DNA from: an uncultured Lachnospiraceae bacterium
GTDB taxonomy: Bacteria; Bacillota; Clostridia; Lachnospirales; Lachnospiraceae
Direction of reading: 5' to 3'
NCBI GenBank assembly: GCA_947177925.1
Contig: CAMWWJ010000172.1
Span: 1-7,148, forward strand
DNA: 7,148 nucleotides
Shown: positions 1 through 5,620 of the stretch, one piece after another
Layout of the letters: each line of letters opens with the position of its first letter
Numbering within the stretch: the stretch's first letter is position 1
The notes under the pieces: model-generated
What the model was told of the DNA's origin: nothing
Databases searched by the model: none
Seen by the model: only the letters and a program-made list of their open reading frames with translations
Position numbers and translations under genes: made by a program

Positions 1-49
1 GCGGGCTATTTTAATTCAGTATTCTTCCAGCAGGAGGAATTTCCTATAA

Positions 50-87
50 TATAAAGAAAAACCCCGGAAATACTGCATTTCCGGGGT
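50..87 (-). terminator. Intrinsic terminator after rpsI
   Basis: A perfect 10-bp stem pairs CCCCGGAAAT (62-71) with ATTTCCGGGG (77-86) around a 5-nt loop. Read on the minus strand, the stem is followed at once by TTTTTCTTTAT. It lies about 30 bp past the rpsI stop codon, which suits the end of the rplM-rpsI (or whole ecf-truA-rplM-rpsI) transcript. Bases 1-49 beyond it hold no gene I can support. Confidence 0.93.
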
Positions 88-117
88 ATAACTGTCTTTT
101 GCCGTTTTGGGCTTTGA

Positions 118-516
118 TTATCTCTTGGAGAACTGTGGTGCACGTCTTGCTGCCTTGAGACCGTATTTCTTTCTCTCTTTCATACGTGGATCTCTTGTCA
201 GATAACCTGCTTTCTTTAATACTGGTCTGTAATCTCCATCAACCTGAAGCAATGCTCTTGCGATACCGTGTCTGATGGCACCTGCCTGACCTGTATATCC
301 GCCGCCGTGTACGTTTACTAAAATATCAAACTTGTCTACTGTTTCTGTAGCTACAAGAGGCTGACGAACGATAACCTTTAATGTTTCCAGTCCGAAATAG
401 TCATCCAGTGTTCTTTTATTTACAACAATGTCACCTTTACCAGGTACTAAATATACTCTTGCGATAGATTTTTTTCTTCTTCCAGTTCCGTGGAATTTTG
501 CTGCTGCTTTAGCCAT
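118..516 (-). CDS. rpsI: 30S ribosomal protein S9 (uS9)
   Basis: This encodes a structural protein of the small ribosomal subunit whose C-terminal tail reaches the decoding/P-site region and contacts tRNA. The 132-residue product has the usual bacterial length. It shows the N-terminal FHGTGRRKKSIARV segment (about residues 8-21), the VHGGGYTGQAGAIRHGIARAL core (about 69-89, glycine-rich) and the diagnostic basic C terminus GLKAARRAPQFSKR. The ATG at 514-516 has an AGGAGAG ribosome binding site at 524-530, 7 nt upstream. It lies 28 bp downstream of rplM, the near-universal bacterial pairing, and is presumably co-transcribed with it and subject to the same leader control. A strong terminator follows. 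Nothing is unusual. Confidence 0.99.
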   Translation of the reverse strand: MAKAAAKFHGTGRRKKSIARVYLVPGKGDIVVNKRTLDDYFGLETLKVIVRQPLVATETVDKFDILVNVHGGGYTGQAGAIRHGIARALLQVDGDYRPVLKKAGYLTRDPRMKERKKYGLKAARRAPQFSKR

Positions 517-544
517 TTTAATTCTCTCCTTTCAGTTCCTTTAA

Positions 545-973
545 TTAAAATGTTAATACTTCAGGCTTCTGAGCTTCGTGTTTGTGCTCTGGTCCTGCGT
601 ATACGTGAAGTTTCTTAAACATTTGTCTTCCTAAAGGTCCTTTTGGAAGCATACCTTTTACAGCAAGTTCGATAACCTGTTCCGGTTTCTTTGCCAATTT
701 CTCTTTTAATGTAGTCTCTTTCATTCCGCCTACATAATCAGAGTGATGATAATAAATCTTCTGATCTAATTTCTTACCTGTTACCTGAATCTTTTCTGCA
801 TTGATTACGATGACATTATCACCTGTATCAATGTGAGGTGTAAAGATTGGTTTATTCTTACCTCTTAAAACTTTAGCAACCTCGGAAGCTAAACGGCCAA
901 GTGTCTGACCTTCAGCATCTACTACATACCATTTTCTATCAATTGTAGCTGGACTAGCCATAAATGTTTTCAT
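545..973 (-). CDS. rplM: 50S ribosomal protein L13 (uL13)
   Basis: This encodes an early-assembling protein of the large ribosomal subunit and, in several bacteria, the repressor of its own mRNA. The chosen ATG (971-973) gives 142 residues, the family's usual length. It is preferred over an in-frame ATG at 998-1000 because a perfect GGAGG (981-985) sits 7 nt before it, whereas the upstream start would place that site inside the gene. Conserved blocks are WYVVDAEGQTLGRLAS near the N terminus, GDNVIVINAEKIQVTGKK in the middle and GMLPKGPLGRQMFKKLHVYAGPEHKHEAQKPE at the end (the residues quoted here in short: MLPKGPLGRQ, YAGPEHKHEAQ). It precedes rpsI by 28 bp and has its own strong promoter and long leader. 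Confidence 0.99.
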   Translation of the reverse strand: MKTFMASPATIDRKWYVVDAEGQTLGRLASEVAKVLRGKNKPIFTPHIDTGDNVIVINAEKIQVTGKKLDQKIYYHHSDYVGGMKETTLKEKLAKKPEQVIELAVKGMLPKGPLGRQMFKKLHVYAGPEHKHEAQKPEVLTF

Positions 974-1120
974 CCTGTTACCTCCAAAAATCAAGTCCAT
1001 TGACTTCTTCTAATTGTTATCCCTTCTCCGGGGCTAATCGGAATCAAAAGGGCTGTTGCTTTGGAACCCAATTACCGCTTTACCGGGGCTTTGGCTTAAC
1101 GTTCTCTCGGGTCGCCACTG
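974..1120 (-). promoter_or_regulatory. Structured 5' leader of rplM (putative L13 leader)
   Basis: A roughly 145-nt untranslated leader separates the rplM promoter from its ATG, long for a ribosomal protein gene without regulation. Complementary segments are visible. TAATTGG and CCGATTA (plus 1068-1074 and 1035-1041; one G-U pair) can close a hairpin, with a further imperfect pairing of 1059-1064 with 1045-1050 inside it. An 8-nt direct repeat, AGCCCCGG on the minus strand, flanks this hairpin and could support alternative pairing. A short 5-bp hairpin (993-1006) followed by GATTTTT sits just before the SD. Firmicutes rplM is known to carry autoregulatory leaders, and by position this one fits. 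I did not match it to a covariance model, so the family assignment is inference. Confidence 0.55.
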
Positions 1121-1126
1121 TGAAAT

Positions 1127-1155
1127 ATTATATTATACGCATCCCCGTGTGTCAA
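1127..1155 (-). promoter_or_regulatory. Consensus sigma-A promoter for rplM-rpsI
   Basis: On the minus strand TTGACA (1150-1155) and TATAAT (1127-1132) are separated by exactly 17 bp, a perfect housekeeping-sigma promoter. Transcription should begin near 1120. It lets the two ribosomal genes be expressed strongly and independently of the upstream ecf-truA genes, although no intrinsic terminator after truA blocks read-through. Confidence 0.9.
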
Positions 1156-1206
1156 CCATTTTTCTTCCATTTCCGTCCATTTTTAGTCATTTTGACTATT
1201 TTTCTG

Positions 1207-1956
1207 TTACTCTTCTGTTTCTAGAAATTCATAACGAATCAAAGTCAGCCCTCTTGCCGGCGCCGTTGGTCCTGCTGCCCCACGCTCCTTCTTTTCCAAT
1301 ATACAGGGAATTTCCTCTGGTGCCCGTTTTCCCATGCCTACTTCCATTAAAGTTCCGGCAATGATTCTGACCATATTATAAAGGAAACCGCTGCCGCTTA
1401 TTCTGATGGAAATCATATGTTCCCTTTTTTCCACCGTACATTCATAAATAGTCCGTACCGTTGTTTCTACCTGTGCTCCTTTTGCACAAAAGCTTTTAAA
1501 ATCATGTTCGCCCACAAGAAATGCCGCTGCCTGTTTCATTCTTTCCACATCCAGAGGCACATAAGTAAAATGAGAATAAAGCCGTTCCACAGGATTGGGA
1601 AACCGGCTGTTAAAAATCTTATATTCATATGTTTTTTTGGTTTTTATAAACCTTGGATGAAAATCAGGCGCCACCTCTCTTGAATCCCGGATTCGGATAT
1701 CCTCCGGCAGTCTCTGATTCAGGGCATAGGATACTTTTTCTCCCGGCATTCTGGCATTCGTATCAAATACTGCCAGATTACAAAGTGCATGAACCCCTGT
1801 ATCGGTTCTGCTGGCACCGCTTACTTGAATTTCTTCCTTTAAAAGCTCCGATAAATGTTTATTTAATTCGGCCTCAATGGTATTGCCGTTTGGCTGTATC
1901 TGCCACCCGCAGTAATTTGTACCGTCATAAGCAACGGTAAGCATAATACGCTTCAT
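1207..1956 (-). CDS. truA: tRNA pseudouridine(38-40) synthase TruA
   Basis: This cytoplasmic enzyme converts uridines 38, 39 and 40 in the tRNA anticodon stem-loop to pseudouridine. The 249-residue product is of typical length. It begins with the family signature YDGTNYCGWQ (residues 10-19) and contains the catalytic-site motif SGASRTDTGVHA, with Asp52 as the nucleophilic aspartate by family alignment. Later conserved blocks are KTYEYKI, the GEHDFKSF segment, GSGFLYNMVRIIAGTL, and a C-terminal APARGLTL. The ATG at 1954-1956 has an AAGGA site (1965-1969) about 8 nt upstream. It follows ecfT by 42 bp and is probably on the ecf transcript. The association of ecfA1-A2-T with truA is a widely conserved Firmicutes arrangement without a known functional link. 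Confidence 0.98.
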   Translation of the reverse strand: MKRIMLTVAYDGTNYCGWQIQPNGNTIEAELNKHLSELLKEEIQVSGASRTDTGVHALCNLAVFDTNARMPGEKVSYALNQRLPEDIRIRDSREVAPDFHPRFIKTKKTYEYKIFNSRFPNPVERLYSHFTYVPLDVERMKQAAAFLVGEHDFKSFCAKGAQVETTVRTIYECTVEKREHMISIRISGSGFLYNMVRIIAGTLMEVGMGKRAPEEIPCILEKKERGAAGPTAPARGLTLIRYEFLETEE

Positions 1957-1998
1957 CTGTCTATTCCTTTATGGTTTATTTCTTCCACTTAATCTTCC

Positions 1999-2817
1999 TT
2001 ATGAAATCAGGCTCAAAGGGTATAACCTGCCAAGCAGAATAACTGCCAGCAGATACAAAGCAAGCACCCCATATGCCATATAATCAATCCGTTTATACTG
2101 AAGCGGCTTCATCTTGGTCCGCCCTTCTCCTCCCTGATAGCATCTTGCTTCCATTGCCATGGCAAGGTCATTTGCCCTGCGGAATGCAGATATGACTAAA
2201 GGCACTAAAAGAGGAACCATAGCTTTTGCCTTATCCAATAGCTTTCCGCCTTCAAAATCCGCTCCCCTGGCCATTAGCGCCTTCATGATCTTATCTGTTT
2301 CTTCCATTAAAATAGGAATAAAACGAAGGGCTATGGACATCATCATTGCCACCTCATGCACCGGAACCTTAAAAAACTTTAAAGGCCGCATAAGCTTTTC
2401 CAATCCATCCGTAAGCTGGTTGGGCATAGTAGTCAATGTCATCAGGGAAGAACCAATAATTAAAAAAGCAAGCCTGATAACAATATAAACAGCATTAGCA
2501 AGCCCTTCCTTTGTAATCGTCAGCTTCCATATGGAAACAAGAGGCTCTCCCTTTGTTAAAAACAGATTGAATACTGACGTGATCAGCAACAAAAACATAA
2601 CTGTTTTTAACCCCCTGATCATAAAACGAAAGGGTACTTTAGAAATCCTTATAACGATTATCAAAAAAAGAAATGCAAGCAGATAGACCGTAATATTTTT
2701 GTATAGAAACAAGGAAATCATATATATTATGGTCCCTATAAGCTTTATTCTTGGATCCATACGGTGGATTACGGAATCTGTCTGATAATATTGTCCTAAT
2801 GTAATGTCTCTTAACAT
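1999..2817 (-). CDS. ecfT: Energy-coupling factor transporter transmembrane protein EcfT
   Basis: This is the membrane coupling subunit of a group II ECF importer; it links the two ATPases to interchangeable substrate-binding S components. From ATG 2815-2817 the product is 272 residues. This start is chosen because AAAGG (2825-2829) lies 7 nt upstream; an in-frame TTG at 2833-2835 would add six residues with a poorer site. Hydrophobic segments are visible at about 26-58, 68-87, 108-130, 155-172, 203-215 and 245-264. The two coupling-helix motifs that contact the ATPases are present as ARG (183-185) and ARC (224-226), the second with Cys in place of the more usual Gly. It follows ecfA2 by 43 bp. 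Confidence 0.97.
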   Translation of the reverse strand: MLRDITLGQYYQTDSVIHRMDPRIKLIGTIIYMISLFLYKNITVYLLAFLFLIIVIRISKVPFRFMIRGLKTVMFLLLITSVFNLFLTKGEPLVSIWKLTITKEGLANAVYIVIRLAFLIIGSSLMTLTTMPNQLTDGLEKLMRPLKFFKVPVHEVAMMMSIALRFIPILMEETDKIMKALMARGADFEGGKLLDKAKAMVPLLVPLVISAFRRANDLAMAMEARCYQGGEGRTKMKPLQYKRIDYMAYGVLALYLLAVILLGRLYPLSLIS

Positions 2818-2860
2818 GTCTGTACCTTTACCCAAATATGATTACTTCAATTTTATTTTC

Positions 2861-3709
2861 CTATTTATGAAATATTTTCCAAATCTCATTTTTTGCTTCT
2901 AAAACAGTTGTGGCTTTTGTATCTACAGGAAATCCTGCTTCCCTGCATTTTTCCATAATATAAGTGACTGCCGGGGCTGCCAGCCCGATTGCCTCCAATT
3001 CCCTGTAATGACCAAATACCTCTTTCGGTTCTGCATCATACAGGATTTCTCCCTGATTCATCACAACAATACGGTCCACATATTCTGCTACATCCTCCAT
3101 ACTGTGGGAAACCAGTATAACTGTTATTCCCATTTCCGTCTGCAGCTTCTTAATCATAGTCAGTATTTCATCCCTGCCCTTTGGATCAAGTCCGGCGGTA
3201 GGCTCATCCAGAATCAGCACCTCAGGCTCCATGGCAAGCACCCCTGCTATGGCAACCCGTCTTTTCTGCCCGCCCGACAAAGCAAAGGGAGACTGATAAA
3301 AATATTCATCTGAAATCCCCACCTGTTTCAATGCCTTATATGCCCGAAGCTCTATTTCCTTTTGGGAAAGTCCCAGATTTTTAGGACCAAAGCATACATC
3401 GGAAAAAACATCAATTTCAAACAACTGATGCTCCGGATACTGAAACACAAGCCCAACCTTGCTTCTTAGCTTTTTCTTATCAAAATCCTTATCGTAAATA
3501 TCTTCTCCATTAAAATAAACAGCGCCCTCTGTTGCCTTGATCAATCCGTTTAGATGCTGCACCAAAGTGGATTTCCCAGAGCCGGTATGACCGATAAGTC
3601 CGATAAATTCTCCCTCATTGATTACAAGATTGATATCCTTTAGCGCCTTTGTGGGCATATTGCTATCTTCATCGAAGACACAGCTTACATGATTTACGAT
3701 TATTGACAT
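2861..3709 (-). CDS. ecfA2: ECF transporter ATP-binding protein EcfA2
   Basis: This is the second ATPase of the ECF energising module, acting at the inner face of the membrane as a heterodimer with EcfA1. The 282-residue protein has all ABC motifs: Walker A GHTGSGKST (40-48), Q-loop in FQYPEHQLF (Gln90), signature LSGGQ (144-148), Walker B LILDEP with catalytic Glu169, D-loop AGLD (172-175) and switch His202. The FQYPE-x-QLF form of the Q-loop and position after ecfA1 favour EcfA2 over EcfA1. The C-terminal extension after about residue 225 is typical of EcfA proteins. ATG 3707-3709 has GGGAG 6 nt upstream. It lies 32 bp after ecfA1. All catalytic residues are intact. Confidence 0.98.
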   Translation of the reverse strand: MSIIVNHVSCVFDEDSNMPTKALKDINLVINEGEFIGLIGHTGSGKSTLVQHLNGLIKATEGAVYFNGEDIYDKDFDKKKLRSKVGLVFQYPEHQLFEIDVFSDVCFGPKNLGLSQKEIELRAYKALKQVGISDEYFYQSPFALSGGQKRRVAIAGVLAMEPEVLILDEPTAGLDPKGRDEILTMIKKLQTEMGITVILVSHSMEDVAEYVDRIVVMNQGEILYDAEPKEVFGHYRELEAIGLAAPAVTYIMEKCREAGFPVDTKATTVLEAKNEIWKIFHK

Positions 3710-3741
3710 GGCATTCTCCCATTTAGTTAGTCATTGCTAAT

Positions 3742-4605
3742 TTATAGTATCTGCAATGCGATTTTTTGCAGTTCCTCTACAAACTCTTCTGTAGTCAAAA
3801 TCCCCTTTGGCAGATTGATTCCGCTTTTCCTAAGCTCGTGGGCTAAAAGCGTTACCTGGGGAACATCCAGCCTGAGTTCCTTTAATCTTTCCACCTGACT
3901 GAAAATTTCCTTTGGGGTTCCTTCCATGGCAACCTGCCCCTGATCCATAACAATGACTTTATCCGCATGAATCACTTCTTCCATATAGTGGGTTATGAGA
4001 ATGACAGTAATATTCTCTGCCTGGTTCAAGGCTCTTACCGCCCGTATGACTTCCTTTCGTCCATTTGGATCTAACATGGCGGTAGGTTCATCCAATACAA
4101 TGCATTTTGGGTGCATGGCAAGCACGCCTGCAATAGAAACCCTCTGCTTCTGTCCTCCCGACAGCTTATTGGGGGAGTGCTTGCGATAGGCATACATCCC
4201 CACTGCCTTCAGGCTTTCTTCCACCCTTTCCCAGATTTCCTTTGTGGGCACTCCCATATTTTCAGGACCGAACCCCACATCCTCTTCCACCACCTGGCCA
4301 ATAATCTGATTGTCCGGGTTTTGAAATACCATGCCTGCAGTCTTTCGGATATCCCACAGCGCTTCTTTCTCCCGGGTGTCTTTGCCGTCTACATAAACAG
4401 TCCCCTCTGTAGGCATTAGAATCGCATTCAAATGCTTTGCAAAGGTAGATTTTCCCGAACCGTTATGTCCTAATACGGCAATAAAGTCCCCTTGCTTTAC
4501 TTGCAGGCTTACGTTGTCCACTGCTTTTGTAATGCCTTCTACATTGCCCTCTTCATCCCGTCTTATATATTCAAATACCAGATTTTCCGTTTGAATAAGT
4601 TCCAT
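3742..4605 (-). CDS. ecfA1: ECF transporter ATP-binding protein EcfA1
   Basis: This is the first ATPase of the group II ECF importer and the promoter-proximal gene of the leftward operon. The 287-residue product contains Walker A GHNGSGKST (46-54), Q-loop FQNPDNQ (Gln95), signature LSGGQ (148-152), Walker B IVLDEP with catalytic Glu173, D-loop AMLD and switch His206. The FQNPDNQ Q-loop is the EcfA1 form. The ATG at 4603-4605 has only a weak GGAAAAG-type site 6-8 nt upstream, noticeably poorer than elsewhere in the window. In many Firmicutes this gene directly follows rplQ at the end of the large ribosomal-protein operon; here the upstream neighbour is instead a divergent tetR across 442 bp. 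Confidence 0.98.
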   Translation of the reverse strand: MELIQTENLVFEYIRRDEEGNVEGITKAVDNVSLQVKQGDFIAVLGHNGSGKSTFAKHLNAILMPTEGTVYVDGKDTREKEALWDIRKTAGMVFQNPDNQIIGQVVEEDVGFGPENMGVPTKEIWERVEESLKAVGMYAYRKHSPNKLSGGQKQRVSIAGVLAMHPKCIVLDEPTAMLDPNGRKEVIRAVRALNQAENITVILITHYMEEVIHADKVIVMDQGQVAMEGTPKEIFSQVERLKELRLDVPQVTLLAHELRKSGINLPKGILTTEEFVEELQKIALQIL

Positions 4606-4705
4606 TTTTGCTTTTCCGATTTGATTTTCCTGTTTGTGTTTTCATTTTTTGCGGTTAATTGACAACCTGTTTTTTAACATGGTTTACAATTTGCTTATGT
4701 TCTAC

Positions 4706-4734
4706 ATTTTACTAGATTGTGGGGAGAAATACAA
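4706..4734 (-). promoter_or_regulatory. Possible promoter for ecfA1-ecfA2-ecfT-truA
   Basis: On the minus strand TTGTAT (4729-4734) and TAAAAT (4706-4711) are spaced by 17 bp, leaving a leader of about 95 nt to ecfA1. The -10 matches consensus at 5 of 6 positions but the -35 at only 3 of 6, so this is the best candidate seen rather than a firm call. It lies between ecfA1 and the palindromic element, so the element would be upstream of the start. Confidence 0.4.
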
Positions 4735-4765
4735 GATAGTAAGGGAGATTGTTTGATAAAGGGAC

Positions 4766-4913
4766 GTAGGAGGAGGCATGGCATATAGTCGTCTTATGGG
4801 CACGCTTTCGCTCTGCAAAGACGTAGCAGTACTAACGCATCAAAGTGCGGTGCGTAAGTGCTGACGACTTTGCCAAGGCCCAGAAGACGACTATATGCCA
4901 TGCCTCCTCCTAC
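4766..4913. repeat. 148-bp palindromic intergenic element
   Basis: The arms 4766-4801 and 4878-4913 are inverted copies: the outer 30 bp are perfectly complementary, one mismatch follows (4796/4883), then 5 more pairs. The 76-bp centre is itself partly self-complementary; for example GCAAAG (4815-4820) pairs with CTTTGC (4868-4873), and ACGCA (4835-4839) with TGCGT (4851-4855). As RNA or single-stranded DNA it would therefore form one very long interrupted hairpin. No T-run follows either arm directly, so it is not a standard terminator. I see no clear flanking target-site duplication and no transposase. Each arm carries AGGAGGAGGC followed by ATG, which opens a short reading frame on each strand (4778-4864 plus, 28 codons; 4794-4901 minus, 35 codons). 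I read these as by-products of the palindrome. A dispersed, MITE-like or RNA-structure repeat is the likeliest identity. Confidence 0.85.
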
Positions 4914-4976
4914 TGGGTATCGAAAGGCCTCCTGTGGCTTCTTAATGGATACTGGATAATTTCTTTTATTTTTTTA

Positions 4977-5005
4977 TTGACATAGATTCTTTTAATAAAT
5001 ATAAT
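4977..5005 (+). promoter_or_regulatory. Consensus sigma-A promoter for tetR operon
   Basis: TTGACA (4977-4982) and TATAAT (5000-5005) are separated by exactly 17 bp, a perfect match to the housekeeping consensus. Transcription should start near 5011-5013, leaving about 36 nt before the tetR ATG. So strong a promoter on a regulator gene implies that it is normally held down, consistent with the overlapping operator. Confidence 0.9.
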
Positions 5006-5032
5006 TATTGTTATATAACATTTATTATATTT
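4997..5032. promoter_or_regulatory. Putative TetR operator (near-perfect 36-bp palindrome)
   Basis: The core TGTTATATAACA (5009-5020) is a perfect 12-bp palindrome. Extending outwards from its centre (between 5014 and 5015), 16 of 18 base pairs out to 4997/5032 are complementary; the exceptions are 5008/5021 and 5006/5023. The site covers the -10 box and the expected transcription start and ends 15 bp before the tetR ATG. TetR repressors usually bind palindromes at their own promoter, so autoregulation is the natural inference. High A+T content makes some symmetry expected by chance, which limits certainty about the outer part. Confidence 0.7.
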
Positions 5033-5047
5033 CATGAGGTGATGAAT

Positions 5048-5620
5048 ATGCCGCCAAGTGCGAAAATTACGAAGGATATGATTGTGGACGCTGCTTTTGA
5101 GGTAGCAAGGGAAAGGGGGGCTGAGCATATTAACGCAAGGACTGTTGCACAAAAGCTGAACTGTTCCACGCAGCCTGTTATGTATCATTTTTCAAAGATT
5201 GAGCAGATCAAAAAGGCAGTTTATGAGAAAGCAGATTTGTTTCATACGGCTTATATAACAAATATTCCGGAAAATAGCAGCAATCCTATGAGAGAGATCG
5301 GATTAAGCTATATTCGGTTTGCTGCTACAGAAAAATATCTGTTCCGCTTTCTCTTTCAATCTAATGGATTTTCAGAAAAAAATCTGCAGACTCTCATAGA
5401 TGCAGAAGAATTGAAACCTTTCTTAACAGTATTGCAGTCTGTAACAGGAACAGGTTCTGAACAGGCGAAAGAAATTTTTTTATCCCTTTTTCTGTTTGTC
5501 CACGGATATGCAAGCATGTTTGCCAATAATACATTAGAATATGAAGAAGACGTGATTGCTTCCCATTTGTATCGCGCTTATGTAGGGGCTGTATATGCTT
5601 TTAAGGAGGAATTAAAATGA
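5048..5620 (+). CDS. TetR/AcrR-family transcriptional regulator
   Basis: This is a predicted DNA-binding repressor with an N-terminal helix-turn-helix and a C-terminal ligand-binding/dimer domain. From ATG 5048-5050 the product is 190 residues, typical for the family. That start is chosen because AGGTGA (5037-5042) sits 5 nt upstream and is complementary to the 16S tail; the in-frame GTG 5039 and ATG 5042 overlap this site. Residues 8-25 (TKDMIVDAAFEVARERGA) form the usual first helix. INARTVAQKLNCSTQPVMYHF (about 28-48; core ARTVAQKLNCSTQPVMYHF) is the HTH, with the Y-H-F variant of the family's common YYHF-like ending. The remainder is helical, including a hydrophobic stretch FLSLFLFVHGYASMFA near 144-159. 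Its stop overlaps the next start (ATGA, 5617-5620), so it probably controls the two downstream genes and itself. Its ligand is unknown. Confidence 0.93.
   Translation: MPPSAKITKDMIVDAAFEVARERGAEHINARTVAQKLNCSTQPVMYHFSKIEQIKKAVYEKADLFHTAYITNIPENSSNPMREIGLSYIRFAATEKYLFRFLFQSNGFSEKNLQTLIDAEELKPFLTVLQSVTGTGSEQAKEIFLSLFLFVHGYASMFANNTLEYEEDVIASHLYRAYVGAVYAFKEELK

Noticed and set aside
1184..1198. TAGTCA-TTT-TGACTA hairpin between truA and rplM as a truA terminator
   Set aside because: The stem is only 6 A+T-rich pairs and on the transcribed (minus) direction it is followed by A residues, not T; the T-run is on the antisense side.
964..1364. Plus-strand ORFs antisense to the rplM leader and the truA 3' end
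   Set aside because: They run across the rplM promoter and leader and through truA, with low-complexity hydrophobic translations and no family resemblance.
2833..2835. TTG start for ecfT giving six extra residues
   Set aside because: The ATG at 2815-2817 has a better-spaced AAAGG site and gives the family-like N terminus; the TTG would have no good site.
4659..4690. Rightward promoter TTGACA ... TACAAT upstream of the palindrome
   Set aside because: The hexamers are good but the spacing is 20 bp, well outside the normal 16-18 bp, and no gene follows except the palindromic element.
4766..4913. Palindrome as an ordinary bidirectional terminator
   Set aside because: It lies between two divergent gene starts rather than at gene ends, is far longer than intrinsic terminators, and has no T-tract adjoining either arm.
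4910..5188. 92-codon minus-strand ORF across the tetR promoter and 5' end
   Set aside because: It overlaps the consensus promoter, operator and HTH-coding part of tetR antisense, has no recognisable protein features and no supporting ribosome binding site; it is a chance frame.
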